A DNA stretch of 58,108 nucleotides from Gammaproteobacteria bacterium (GCA_014762495.1 JABURT010000071.1:1-58108), one strand, 5' to 3'; shown: positions 25,833 to 35,000, numbered from the stretch's first letter. The notes: generated by a model not told the origin, from the letters alone. Numbers and translations: made by a program.

Positions 25833-26735
25833 ATGATGCGAATCACCCTGCGCCAGCTGAGCACCTTCGAGGCGGTGGCGAGGTTGAAAAATTTCTCCGC
25901 CGCGGCCAACGAGATGTACGTCAGCCAGCCTACTGTTTCCAAGCAAATCAAGGCCTTACAAGAAGAGGTGGGGGTGCCTCTACTGGAACAGATCGGCAAA
26001 AAGGTCTCCCTAACCGAGGCGGGCAAGGAACTCTATGCTACCTGCACACAGTGGATGGAGACCTGGGGACGCTTCGAACAGACCATCGCCAACCTCAAGG
26101 GCATGAAACAGGGCAAACTGAGGATCTCGGCGGTGACGACCACCAAGTTCTTTATGCCCAGGTTGCTGGGGCCGTTCTGTTCGGAATACCCCAATATCGA
26201 CATCAGCCTGGAGGTGGTGAACCGCGACCGCCTGCTGGAGCGACTGGCAAACAATGAGGATGATTTGTACATCATGGGGGTGCCGCCCGAGGAGATCGAT
26301 GTCGAGGCCGAGCCCTTCCTCGACAATCCCCTGGTGGTCCTGGCACCGGCGGGTCATCCTCTGGCAAACGAAAAACAGATCCCGTTCGAACGGCTGGCCA
26401 GTGAGAAATTTCTTATGCGTGAACGCGGATCGGGGACACGCATCACCCTTGAGAGACTCTTCGCCGAACGGCATGTGCCGCTTAATATCCGTATGGAGCT
26501 AGGCAGTAATGAGGCCATCAAGCAGGCCGTTGCCGGAGGGCTGGGTTTGGCCTTGCTCTCGCAAAGCACGTTGTGGACAGAGACAAGTCAAAAGGAACTG
26601 ACAACGCTTGATGTGGAGGGCTTTCCGGTGATGCGTGCATGGTATGTATTGCGTCCCAAGGGAAAGCCATTGTCCGTGGTCGCCGAGCATTTCCTTGAGT
26701 TCTTGCGCGAACACATCCGTCTGCTGTTTCCCTAG
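25833..26735 (+). CDS. LysR-family regulator of the dab operon (CbbR/CmpR-like)
   Basis: The 300-residue protein has an N-terminal winged helix (RITLRQLSTFEAVARLKNFS, then AANEMYVSQPTVSKQI) and an effector domain. It resembles CbbR/CmpR regulators that sense carbon status. Its divergent position next to dabBA indicates control of the carbon pump. Two ATGs in tandem (25833 and 25836) can start it. Confidence 0.93.
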   Translation: MMRITLRQLSTFEAVARLKNFSAAANEMYVSQPTVSKQIKALQEEVGVPLLEQIGKKVSLTEAGKELYATCTQWMETWGRFEQTIANLKGMKQGKLRISAVTTTKFFMPRLLGPFCSEYPNIDISLEVVNRDRLLERLANNEDDLYIMGVPPEEIDVEAEPFLDNPLVVLAPAGHPLANEKQIPFERLASEKFLMRERGSGTRITLERLFAERHVPLNIRMELGSNEAIKQAVAGGLGLALLSQSTLWTETSQKELTTLDVEGFPVMRAWYVLRPKGKPLSVVAEHFLEFLREHIRLLFP

Positions 26736-26839
26736 GTTTAGGCCAAAATACCTCTATTATTACAACGGCAGACATACACCATTGTGCCGGACTCGTTGAG
26801 AGTTAGTTTGAAGGGGTATGTACAAACGATGAGGAGATT

Positions 26840-27463
26840 ATGGACACCAGGGTTGACCACTATCTTGACCAGGGCTGTGGACGGTGTTCCCTGTATGGAA
26901 CGCCTCGATGCAAGGTAAAGACATGGCATGACGTCCTTTGGGCCTTACGCAGTATTCTTCTACAGAGCGAGCTTGTCGAAGATCTGAAATGGAGTCAGCC
27001 CGTGTATACGTATAACGGTGCCAATGTCGTCATGATGAGTGCATTCAAAGATTATGCCTTCATCAGTTTTTTCAAGGGGAGTCTGTTGAGCGACCCCGAG
27101 GGAATATTGTCGAGAGCTGGTAAGAACAGCCAGGCAGCACGGCAGTTACGCTTCACCCATTGCGAACAGGTTGAAAGTCTAAAACCTGTGATTATGAACT
27201 TTCTTCAGCAAGCCATTGAGATCGAAAAAACCGGTGGCAAGATTAGCTTCAAGCAGACGAGTGACTACGAGGTGCCGGAGGAGCTGGTGAAGGCATTCGA
27301 AGCGGATGCAAGCTTCAAGGTCGCATTTGATGCGCTGACCCCGGGTCGACAAAGAGGTTACCTGCTGTACTTTGCTGGCGCCAGGCAATCCAGCACTCGC
27401 CACTCCAGGATAGAAAAGAGTCGACAACGGATTTTTAATGGCAAGGGCTACAACGAACGCTAG
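26840..27463 (+). CDS. YdeI/OmpD-associated family protein (DUF1801 type)
   Basis: The 207-residue protein has a DUF1801-like domain (about 30-125; LKWSQPVYTYNGANVVMMSA and ISFFKGSLL) and a C-terminal YdeI/OmdA segment (VPEELVKAFEADASFKVAFD, then TPGRQRGYLLYFAGARQ). Function is not established; members are linked to stress and antimicrobial peptide resistance in some bacteria. GAGGAG precedes the start. Confidence 0.82.
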   Translation: MDTRVDHYLDQGCGRCSLYGTPRCKVKTWHDVLWALRSILLQSELVEDLKWSQPVYTYNGANVVMMSAFKDYAFISFFKGSLLSDPEGILSRAGKNSQAARQLRFTHCEQVESLKPVIMNFLQQAIEIEKTGGKISFKQTSDYEVPEELVKAFEADASFKVAFDALTPGRQRGYLLYFAGARQSSTRHSRIEKSRQRIFNGKGYNER

Positions 27464-27491
27464 GGTGTCTCACAGCAGTCCTGCAATGTAT

Positions 27492-27872
27492 TCAGGCAAG
27501 ATAGGCCTGTACCGTCAATACGAGGCTAAGTAGGAACCAGATAGCACCGGCAATCCTGGTTGCCACTGGCCTGTTGAGCATGCGTCCACCCACCTCTCGC
27601 ACAAAATGGGGCAGGATGATTCGAACCGCACCGCCGAGTAGCAGGGCCCAGCCGAGCAGGGTAATGATAACCGTCCAATCCACAGTCCACTGATTGAAGT
27701 TATTGACGATGGCAAGACCGCCGATCATGGCAAGCACGCCGCTTATGAGAACCAGAGGTGAGTCTTCAAGAAACCTGGCGGTAACGGCCTGAACGCTGCG
27801 CGGGGCGAAGACCATGGGGATGGATAGTGCGAGTACTACGGGACCGACAAATTTCGCAATCCAGTATTCCAT
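27492..27872 (-). CDS. Small four-helix membrane protein
   Basis: The 126-residue protein has about four membrane helices and few polar residues. The region PMVFAPRSVQAVTARFLEDS lies between helices 1 and 2. I do not recognise the family. It is convergent with the YdeI-like gene and sits about 50 bp downstream of a small minus-strand gene, so the two may form an operon. Confidence 0.7.
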   Translation of the reverse strand: MEYWIAKFVGPVVLALSIPMVFAPRSVQAVTARFLEDSPLVLISGVLAMIGGLAIVNNFNQWTVDWTVIITLLGWALLLGGAVRIILPHFVREVGGRMLNRPVATRIAGAIWFLLSLVLTVQAYLA

Positions 27873-27923
27873 GTGTGTTCACTCCATATGGCAAACGGGT
27901 AACAAAAGCGACGTCTGAGGGAC

Positions 27924-28151
27924 TTACTTTTCCTTGCTTTCGTATCTATCGGCAACGTGTTGGTTGATATATCTGTCCAGCCCGTCGCCCCGGGACGCCA
28001 GGATTTTCATTTTTTCGATGTGCTTGGAGCCTGTACTGGAATAGGTATATAGGTACTGGGCGCCATCATCGAACCGGACTCGGATAAAATCGAAACCGGA
28101 TTCATAGGCATTAATGCCTTTTGTTTTGCCGCTATTATTATATTTTTGCAT
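27924..28151 (-). CDS. Small KTSC-like protein
   Basis: The 75-residue soluble protein contains FIRVRFDDGAQYLYTYSSTG followed by a LASRGDGLDRYINQHV segment. This resembles the KTSC fold (short beta sheet plus helix) of unknown function. GGAGATATACCG before the ATG supports the start. Confidence 0.65.
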   Translation of the reverse strand: MQKYNNSGKTKGINAYESGFDFIRVRFDDGAQYLYTYSSTGSKHIEKMKILASRGDGLDRYINQHVADRYESKEK

Positions 28152-28429
28152 CGGTATATCTCCAAACCAATATTACCTCGAGAAGGAGGAATACGCGGCA
28201 TGTCCTAGCTGGGGCTGTCCCGAAGTGAGAAACCTGTTGTCTCTTTTTAACGCCTATTGATGGCTTAGTACAACAAATTATGCCGAATATGACCTAATTT
28301 GCGGAATATTTCGCATCTATATGGAGATTTCGATGCAGTTTTGGAAAAGATGGTTTCAACAAAAACGACTAAAAATATTCTAATATTGTCCAGTAACTCC
28401 GGCTAAGTGTGAATTCGAAGGTGGCATGC

Positions 28430-29041
28430 ATGGAACAGGCAATACATAGTGAAGCCTCAATAGCTCGATGTGATTGGTGTGCGGCGGACGATGAATTACG
28501 CCACTACCACGATACCGAGTGGGGGTTTCCCGTTGCGGATGACCAACGCCTGTTTGAGAAAATCTGTCTAGAGGGATTCCAGTCCGGCCTAAGCTGGCGC
28601 ACCATTCTCGCCAAGCGTGAAAATTTTCGTAATGCCTTTCATGATTTTGATTTTGATCAAATCGCAGGGTTTATCCAGCGGGATGTGGAGCGATTGTTGA
28701 AGGATAAGGGGATCGTGCGACACCGCGGCAAGATCGAGGCGGTGATCAACAATGCCCGCTGTGCAAGGGAGATGGTGGTCAGTGAAGGTTCACTGGCAGC
28801 CTATTTCTGGCGCTTTGAACCCGTAAAGGATACCTTGCCTGAACCCCAGTCCCGATCCACCTCCGTTGAATCCATCACGCTCTCCAAGGATCTGAAAAAG
28901 CGCGGCTGGAAATTTGTCGGGCCTACGACCGTGTACGCCTTCATGCAGGCCATGGGCCTGATCAATGACCATGTCGAGACCTGCATCATACGCGACAAAG
29001 TGACACGGGCGAGACAGGGCTTCAGCCCGCCCATCCCATGA
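28430..29041 (+). CDS. tag: DNA-3-methyladenine glycosylase I
   Basis: The protein has 203 residues and closely follows E. coli Tag. It removes 3-methyladenine from alkylated DNA (base excision repair). The zinc-site residues are kept: C14 and H27 (13 apart, as in E. coli), and the His and Cys of DHVETC near the C-terminus. The recognition loop ICLEGFQSGLSW is intact. I chose the ATG at 28430, supported by AAGGTGGC, over a GTG at 28409. Confidence 0.95.
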   Translation: MEQAIHSEASIARCDWCAADDELRHYHDTEWGFPVADDQRLFEKICLEGFQSGLSWRTILAKRENFRNAFHDFDFDQIAGFIQRDVERLLKDKGIVRHRGKIEAVINNARCAREMVVSEGSLAAYFWRFEPVKDTLPEPQSRSTSVESITLSKDLKKRGWKFVGPTTVYAFMQAMGLINDHVETCIIRDKVTRARQGFSPPIP

Positions 29042-29066
29042 AAGCCCGAAGTTTGGATTAAAAAGC

Positions 29067-29933
29067 TTATAGTCCCTGACCGCCCAGCCAGGTGGTGATG
29101 GGCGTGATGGCGTTTGTCACCACGGAGGTATGAGTTCCACTCAATGTCTCGTACTGGCTATTCGGATTCGAGGGGATGTTGTTGAATATCGATGAGTAGC
29201 CATAGGCCGTCGTCAGGTTATCGGCATCGCCACCGATCCAGTAGACCGGTGTCTCGATGACGCCTAGCACGCCATTGACGATGTTGGGGTACTGATTCAG
29301 GTCGTGATAGGAGAGATAGATATTGGCGGTGGTGGTGATCGCCTGCTGGGTGCCATTGTTAAAGGTATAGAAAGTGTCATTCGTGTCACCGTTGCCGGCG
29401 TCGACCATGGTTTGAGCAGCGCTGACGCTGTCCACAGTTTCACTCTGCATTAGGTTGGAATGGTGCAGGAAATGCCCGGGGGCAATGGTCACCGCCGCGT
29501 CCACACCGCTGACGTTGCTCGTCGCAAGATAGATAAGCGCCCCGGCGCCGCCCATGCTGTGACCCAGCAGGACCACTTTCTTGCCCGCGGTCTTTTCCGC
29601 TTCGATGAGGCCGCTCAGGTAATTCATGCCCTCACACTGCGTACCGTTCCAGGTAGTGGAGCTCCAGGGCATATAGGGAGCGATGACATCATACCCGGCG
29701 CTCTGAAGGCCGGGAAGCAGGCTGTTGTAGTGAGGGCTGCCCGGCGAACCGGTCTTGCCATGCAGGACAAAGACGGTGGTGGTCGAACCGGAGGCAGTAT
29801 AGGTCACGGGGGAGGCGATGGGGGTGAAGCTTGTGCTGGTGCTGCAGTCGTAGCTGAATGGTTCCGACTCCAGAATGCTGCAGGCCGAGAGCATCATGGC
29901 GACTATCGCGCCGGTCAATATCCTTGTTTTCAT
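29067..29933 (-). CDS. Alpha/beta-hydrolase lipoprotein
   Basis: The protein has 288 residues with a lipobox (MLSAC, C18) and an alpha/beta-hydrolase fold. The nucleophile is in LGHSMGGAGAL (GxSxG), and candidate acid and base residues are in IGGDADNLT and SGTHTSVV. It probably cleaves an ester at the outer membrane or periplasm; the substrate is unknown. GGGAGACGTGATA supports the ATG at 29933. It is convergent with tag. Confidence 0.85.
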   Translation of the reverse strand: MKTRILTGAIVAMMLSACSILESEPFSYDCSTSTSFTPIASPVTYTASGSTTTVFVLHGKTGSPGSPHYNSLLPGLQSAGYDVIAPYMPWSSTTWNGTQCEGMNYLSGLIEAEKTAGKKVVLLGHSMGGAGALIYLATSNVSGVDAAVTIAPGHFLHHSNLMQSETVDSVSAAQTMVDAGNGDTNDTFYTFNNGTQQAITTTANIYLSYHDLNQYPNIVNGVLGVIETPVYWIGGDADNLTTAYGYSSIFNNIPSNPNSQYETLSGTHTSVVTNAITPITTWLGGQGL

Positions 29934-30389
29934 TATCACGTCTCCCAGTATGTTTAATATCGCGCGGCCGTCATCCTGCATGGGGAAAACCAGCTGTTAT
30001 ACGCCCATTGTAAAAGACCTGTATGTATTCAATAAAACTCTAATATTCACCGGTTTGGTACGCCCCTGAATATATAGATTTAACTCATTGTAAGCTAATG
30101 ATTTTCCTAGCCGAGGATAGGACGAAATGATCGCAGTGCATGGTTGAATATGGGGCTACATGCATCATCAGAGTTTGAAAAAGTCACATATGGGCGCGGG
30201 CCTTGTGTGTAACCATTATTCTTACACTAGTTTCCCATTTTATCCCGACATCGTGATGGTTTTGTAAAAACTGCACAACATCAGTGCAGTGTTTTCACAA
30301 ACTACTGCTATAGTCTTCAACTTATTGAAAAGGGATGCATTTCGCGTCACTATCTTATGAATATCTGGTTGATGTGGAGAAATGGAAAG
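29934..30389. other. Intergenic region with one promoter-like structure
   Basis: The 456 bases separate two divergent lipoprotein genes. Apart from the promoter-like site at 30262-30314 no feature is visible. There is a cluster of AT-rich runs, which fits promoters on both sides. Confidence 0.45.
30262..30314 (+). promoter_or_regulatory. Extended -10 promoter with an upstream inverted repeat
   Basis: TTGTAAAAACTGCAC (30262-30276) pairs imperfectly with GTGCAGTGTTTTCACAA (30284-30300). A TGCTATAGT extended -10 (30306-30314) follows. The repeat could be an operator controlling the serine-less hydrolase lipoprotein gene. No clear -35 is seen, which is common for extended -10 promoters. Confidence 0.4.
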
Positions 30390-31262
30390 ATGTCAAAGCA
30401 AGTAAGGATTGTTGCAAGCACTGTCATGTTGTTTGGATGGTTCGCCCTTAGCGGTTGTGGATCAGCTCCACTGAAGATACCCGAAAAGGTCGAAGCCTCG
30501 GTGCTTTCCAATAGCCAGAATGGTGAATACGTTCGAATCAAGACACGTGATGGCATCACTCAGGATATCTACTTTTTACAATCCGCACAGGGCAAGGCCG
30601 CAGTGGTCCTGTTTCCGGGTGCCGATGGCCGTGTAGGCATGGACGCGGATGGTGCGGTGAACCGGAAGCATCGTCGTAGCATTTCGATGAAACTATTCAA
30701 GCGCCTGCAACAAGGTGGCTACGATGTTGCCATGGTCGATGCCCCGTCGGATCGTCAGCGCACCAAGGGCTTGATGTTTGATTTTCGAACCACCAAGGAG
30801 CATGCGCGTGATATCGCCTATGTAATCGCCTATCTTCGGGAGCGAAATCCAAATCTCCCGGTGTGGACCATTGGGCATGCCCGCGGTGCCACATCGGCCG
30901 CCCAGATGGCAGCACTCTATCCGAATGACATCAAGGGTACGGTATTACTTTCACCGATCACAGAATTCAATTTAAATGGACCTACCATCTATGATGCCGA
31001 CCTCTCCGACATCGAAGTGCCGATCCTGGTTATGATGCATAAAGACTCCTGGTGTAAGGGCTCCTCATCCAGTCAGGCCAATCGTATTGCACGCAAGACC
31101 GGTTTGGGTCTGAATCTGCGAAAATCTGTATTGCTGGAAGGCGGTGGCGATAGCGACCCGACGCCAAAGAAATGCGGTAAAAAAGGTCCACACCACTTCT
31201 ATCAATTGACGGAAGAGGTCTATGAACAGATTGATAGTTTTGTAGATGAACATGCAAAGTAG
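30390..31262 (+). CDS. Alpha/beta-hydrolase-fold lipoprotein lacking the nucleophile serine
   Basis: The 290-residue protein has a lipobox (ALSGC, C22) and a hydrolase-type core (GKAAVVLFPGADGRVGMD, later HHFYQL). The nucleophile elbow reads TIGHARGATSAAQM: the position normally occupied by Ser holds Ala. The rest of the fold looks intact, so it may bind rather than cleave its ligand, or use another residue. The start at 30390 follows GGAGAAATGGAAAG. Confidence 0.82.
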   Translation: MSKQVRIVASTVMLFGWFALSGCGSAPLKIPEKVEASVLSNSQNGEYVRIKTRDGITQDIYFLQSAQGKAAVVLFPGADGRVGMDADGAVNRKHRRSISMKLFKRLQQGGYDVAMVDAPSDRQRTKGLMFDFRTTKEHARDIAYVIAYLRERNPNLPVWTIGHARGATSAAQMAALYPNDIKGTVLLSPITEFNLNGPTIYDADLSDIEVPILVMMHKDSWCKGSSSSQANRIARKTGLGLNLRKSVLLEGGGDSDPTPKKCGKKGPHHFYQLTEEVYEQIDSFVDEHAK

Positions 31263-31296
31263 CAGTAGACCCAACTAATTACAGCAGGAATGATAC

Positions 31297-31605
31297 ATGC
31301 AACAAATGTTTACCCAGGAACAACTTGAACATATTCGTGATCAGGCCATGATCTTTCAATGTGCCTGTCCTGCTCAATTGTGCGTCACCCTGGATGCCAT
31401 TCAGAAACTGCATCAGATACAGCTCCAGTGCATGGATGCAACGGAGACCGATCGTGCCGTGCATGAACGCATCCGTGAGTCTTCAGAAAAAACTCATGCC
31501 GAACTGGAACAGTGCCTTAAGGATATTCTCATTATGGAGGGCTGGGATATGGAAACCCTGGAGATGCCCGATGATCTCAAAAAGCAGCTAATTAAACAGC
31601 TTTAA
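31297..31605 (+). CDS. Small helical protein of unknown function
   Basis: The 102-residue protein is rich in Glu, Gln and Leu and predicted mainly helical, with cysteines at residues 22, 24, 29, 45 and 74. GCAGGAATGATAC precedes the start. It lies 34 bp after the hydrolase-like lipoprotein on the same strand and may be co-transcribed. No family is recognised. Confidence 0.65.
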   Translation: MQQMFTQEQLEHIRDQAMIFQCACPAQLCVTLDAIQKLHQIQLQCMDATETDRAVHERIRESSEKTHAELEQCLKDILIMEGWDMETLEMPDDLKKQLIKQL

Positions 31606-31613
31606 TTACAAGC

Positions 31614-32252
31614 TTACGATTTTTCAGATCTAGCACTGCTAACTCGCTGCAATAGAACGATGTAAAGCACATCGAATATCATTATCAGCACTCCCGTCAC
31701 GAGGATGAAGGTCCCCGGACCTTCATCCAGGAGACCCAGGTGAAGCGTTGCCGCGAGCGTTCCAATCCATTTGTTTATAGCGATAAACTGGCTTTGACCT
31801 TCAGCAGAGCCTCGCTGCACTAGCATTGATACGAACAGGATCGACATCAACAGGTTCTGTAGAAATGCAGAGTATTTCGCACCGGGTATTAGCCCAAATT
31901 CATGATAGAACAACCATTGAATGACGATAGCGGATACGATGCCGAGGAATATCCAGGCATAGAACTTTCCTGGTTGAAGCGTTGTCGGAAAATATTTCTT
32001 GCCATACCGGATGAAGGTATAAAGGATTCCCAGATCGAGTAAAAACCAGAGGAGATTGATACCTGTCTGTGCGCGTAGCCCATAGGATTGATAGCCGAGC
32101 ACAGCATATTGAATTTCCCAGGCAAGATTTAATGCAAGGGCCCAAAATGGGATGGCGTAGGAATGATCACGTAGACCGATGCGTATGCCATCGATATAGA
32201 CAAGGGTCCAGCAGATACCACTGAGTAAGGTAAGAGATAGATGCAGGTCCAT
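31614..32252 (-). CDS. Seven-helix membrane protein resembling Pyr4-type terpene cyclases
   Basis: The 212-residue protein has about seven membrane helices. The helix LNLAWEIQYAVLGYQ carries the N-x-x-W-E pattern that marks Pyr4/PaxB-type membrane terpene cyclases. A late helix VLIMIFDVLYIVLL carries an Asp in the position expected for the second acid. In that family the Glu and Asp start the cyclisation. No prenyltransferase or epoxidase lies nearby, so the assignment rests on fold-like pattern alone; a non-enzymatic membrane role is possible. Confidence 0.6.
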   Translation of the reverse strand: MDLHLSLTLLSGICWTLVYIDGIRIGLRDHSYAIPFWALALNLAWEIQYAVLGYQSYGLRAQTGINLLWFLLDLGILYTFIRYGKKYFPTTLQPGKFYAWIFLGIVSAIVIQWLFYHEFGLIPGAKYSAFLQNLLMSILFVSMLVQRGSAEGQSQFIAINKWIGTLAATLHLGLLDEGPGTFILVTGVLIMIFDVLYIVLLQRVSSARSEKS

Positions 32253-32315
32253 ATCACCTCGCCCAATGCACGATCACGAACTATTCAAATGTCGATCAGT
32301 ATCTGGAATAGTTTT

Positions 32316-32618
32316 TTAAACGGCCTGAAGACTAAACCACAGTGCCAGGCCCATGTAACCCAGCGTGACAGCGAGTAAAATATTGCCTAACAACAAGGCA
32401 TACATGCGCGGGCTTTTATCGCCTGCTTTGATGTCTCGGCCACTGATGTATGCGGAATAGGCTGTGAAAATAAGGCCCAGTTCGGCCATGAAGAGTGCCG
32501 CCAGGTATGGGAGTGTTGCGCTGGCAGTTTCATTCATCGGGCTGAACTGGATTAGTACCAGTGAAAAAATCAGGCCGATGGTCAGGCCGATCCAGGGAAT
32601 ATTCTTAAGCATGGACAT
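32316..32618 (-). CDS. Small membrane protein with three helices
   Basis: The 100-residue protein has about three hydrophobic helices separated by a basic loop (SGRDIKAGDKSPRMYALL). It is on the same strand as, and downstream of, the GNAT-nitrilase gene, but 100 bp away. No family is recognised. A second ATG (MLKN) two codons on is possible. Confidence 0.65.
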   Translation of the reverse strand: MSMLKNIPWIGLTIGLIFSLVLIQFSPMNETASATLPYLAALFMAELGLIFTAYSAYISGRDIKAGDKSPRMYALLLGNILLAVTLGYMGLALWFSLQAV

Positions 32619-32722
32619 CGCCGTGTGGTTATATCAGCCGATAGTACACCGCCTGTCTGGCTTGCTGTCAAGCCGTTGCGCGCATCATAGAGTGTTATGC
32701 TGGCATTTGGACACGGCGATTT

Positions 32723-34267
32723 TTACTCATGTTCGAGTTTTTTACCCTTCCATTTCAGTTCATAGAGCTCGGGGCGTTGATCCTTGGAATTGGTGACAGA
32801 GCCTTCATGGCGTAATTGATTGAGCTTGTCCAGGTCAAGGTCGGCAATGAGGGCCATTTCGGTGTTGGGCGTGCTTTCGGCCATGATGGCATCATGCGGG
32901 AAGGCAAAGTCCGAGGGCGAATAGACAGCTGACTGCGCGTATTGAATGTCGACATTGTCTACTTGGGGCAGGTTGCCGACACTGCCGCCGATGGCGACAT
33001 AGCATTCGTTTTCAATCGCTCGGGCCTGAGCACAACGTTGTACGCGGAGAAAACCGTTCTTTGTATCCGTCCAGAAAGGTACGAAGAGAATGTCCAGACC
33101 TTCATGCGATAGCAATCTAGCCAGTTCGGGGAATTCGACGTCATAACATATGAGTATACCGATGCGTCCGGCATCCGTATCAAAGACGTTAAGCTCGTTG
33201 CCGCCCTCGATAACCCAGTCGCGTCGCTCGTGAGGTGTGATGTGTATCTTGGACTGAATATCAACAGTACCGTCGCGGCGGCAAAGATAAGCCTTGTTGT
33301 AGAGGACATCATCTTCAAGCGCGGGCATGCTGCCGGCAATGATGTTGATGTTGTAGGAGACGGCGAAGTTCGATAATTCTTCTACGATTTTATCGGCAAA
33401 GGTGGCAAGAAAGCGGATAGCCTGATACTGATTGGCCTGATCGCCGAGTCCCATAAGCGGGGCGTTAAAGAATTCCGGGAATAGTACGAAGTCGGCCTGA
33501 TAATCCGCCATGGAATCGACAAAATACTCAACCTGGCTGAGCCAGGCATCAAAATCATCGGTCAGACGCATCTGCCATTGAACGATACCGATACGTACGA
33601 CGGTTTTACGGATTTCGTGTACGGCAATCCCTTCCGGTTCATAAAGGATGTTATTCCACTCAAGCAGTGTGGCATAGCCGCGGGACTTCTTGTCTTCCGG
33701 CATATACCCCTTCATCAGACGTTTGACTTCGAAGTCATTGGCGAGCTGGAAGCTAAGAATGGGATCGTGTATCTCACGGCGGCGGACGGCGTCGAGATAT
33801 TCTTCAGCCTTCATATCCGCGTGCTCGTGGTAGCGGACAATACGCCCTCCGGCGAGAATCGCGCGCAGGTTGAGGTTGCGACATAGCTCCTTGCGCGCAT
33901 CGTACAGGCGACGTCCCAGTCGCATGCCACGATATTCCTTGCTGACGAAGACATCCATGCCATATAGGGCATCCCCGTTGGGATCGTGACGAATACGATC
34001 ACGTCTGCCTATCAGGTCATCGTAGGTGTGGCTCCGACTGAAACGCTCGTAACTGCATTTTACGGTCAATGCGACGGCAATGATCTTTCCGTTATCCTCA
34101 ATCGCAATCTGTCCCTCTGGAAACTCCTTGAGCAAGGCTCGCAGGGAGTCTTCGGTCCAGGCACCACCGATATCGGAGTAGATGGACTCCATTAACTCGG
34201 CAACCTGGGGATAGTCATCAATTTCGAGGTTGCGCAGCTTGAGTATCAGGTCACTGTGTGTCGTCAT
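32723..34267 (-). CDS. Fusion of GNAT acetyltransferase and carbon-nitrogen hydrolase
   Basis: The protein has 514 residues. Residues about 10-190 form a GNAT domain (VFVSKEYRGMRLGRRLYDAR is the acyl-CoA loop). Residues about 225-500 form a nitrilase-superfamily domain with triad E265 (LFPEFF), K340 (QSKIHITPHE) and C374 (ILICYDVEFPE). The likely chemistry is amide hydrolysis coupled to N-acylation of an amine; the substrate is unknown. Fused GNAT-CN hydrolases exist in other bacteria. It is soluble and apparently monocistronic. Confidence 0.92.
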   Translation of the reverse strand: MTTHSDLILKLRNLEIDDYPQVAELMESIYSDIGGAWTEDSLRALLKEFPEGQIAIEDNGKIIAVALTVKCSYERFSRSHTYDDLIGRRDRIRHDPNGDALYGMDVFVSKEYRGMRLGRRLYDARKELCRNLNLRAILAGGRIVRYHEHADMKAEEYLDAVRRREIHDPILSFQLANDFEVKRLMKGYMPEDKKSRGYATLLEWNNILYEPEGIAVHEIRKTVVRIGIVQWQMRLTDDFDAWLSQVEYFVDSMADYQADFVLFPEFFNAPLMGLGDQANQYQAIRFLATFADKIVEELSNFAVSYNINIIAGSMPALEDDVLYNKAYLCRRDGTVDIQSKIHITPHERRDWVIEGGNELNVFDTDAGRIGILICYDVEFPELARLLSHEGLDILFVPFWTDTKNGFLRVQRCAQARAIENECYVAIGGSVGNLPQVDNVDIQYAQSAVYSPSDFAFPHDAIMAESTPNTEMALIADLDLDKLNQLRHEGSVTNSKDQRPELYELKWKGKKLEHE

Positions 34268-34398
34268 GGTTCTCTTTATCTATATGTATGGATTAAATGT
34301 GAGGTCTGAACGTTAAGTATGGATTGCCTACACCGCTCATCATACATGATATAGGCGGCAAAGAGATAAGAGCGGCCCACTGTACCGGCAGTACCCCC

Positions 34399-34426
34399 AA
34401 AAAAAAGCCCCATGGGGTATGGGGCT
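34399..34426 (-). terminator. Rho-independent terminator of the glycine-zipper operon
   Basis: On the minus strand AGCCCCAT pairs with ATGGGGCT around a 5-base loop, followed by eight T. It lies 24 bp after the stop of the 34450 gene and ends that minus-strand pair. Confidence 0.85.
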
Positions 34427-34449
34427 AAAGACGGAAGCGCAGGATGCGC

Positions 34450-34965
34450 TTATGGAAAAGGCGGCACAGTGGGTTCCGTACCTTCGATATCGACCTCGGG
34501 GTGGTGATTGCGAATGGTCTCGGTAATCTCTTCGAGTTTGTCAGGCGGGGTATCGACCAGCATCAGGTATTGACCGTCGTTTACCGCGTCCTCGAATTGT
34601 TTGAGCCGAGAGTTGGGCAATGAGATGCCAATCATGGGCGCAACCACGGCGCCAAAACCCGCGCCGGCGAGTGAGGTCGCGAGAACCGCCCCTCCGCCCA
34701 GAGCCAGTCCGGCAGGGGGCAGTGTGACGGCCGTGAGACCGGCAAGTAGACCGGTCACGCCGCCGGCGGCTACCCCGCGCTGCATGGCCGGTACCATGTC
34801 GGTCTCGTGTTGAGGCCCGGCCTTGGGGATATTTTCCTGCTCGAGCAGTTCGTCATGCTTGGCGATGACGTGTATATCCTTTTCCGGGATGCGATGGATA
34901 AGCAGGTCGTTGACGGCCTGCTTGGTCGTATCGATGTCTGGCATTAGAAAATAGAGTCTTTTCAC
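34450..34965 (-). CDS. Glycine-zipper membrane protein, DUF1269-like, GTG start
   Basis: The 171-residue protein has an N-terminal soluble ferredoxin-like segment (KRLYFLMPDIDTTKQAVNDL), a central glycine/alanine-rich hydrophobic core (about 66-115) and a second soluble segment. This is the architecture of DUF1269/general-stress membrane proteins. The GTG at 34965 is chosen because CAGGAGGTTATT, a near-perfect Shine-Dalgarno sequence, sits directly before it; an ATG 27 bases upstream lacks one. It is a paralogue of the next gene. Confidence 0.78.
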   Translation of the reverse strand: MKRLYFLMPDIDTTKQAVNDLLIHRIPEKDIHVIAKHDELLEQENIPKAGPQHETDMVPAMQRGVAAGGVTGLLAGLTAVTLPPAGLALGGGAVLATSLAGAGFGAVVAPMIGISLPNSRLKQFEDAVNDGQYLMLVDTPPDKLEEITETIRNHHPEVDIEGTEPTVPPFP

Positions 34966-35000
34966 AATAACCTCCTGTTTTGTCAGTGGCACTCAATAAA

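Noticed and set aside
28333-28383. 16-codon frame with a GGAG upstream
   Set aside because: Too short to support and no neighbouring context suggests a leader peptide.
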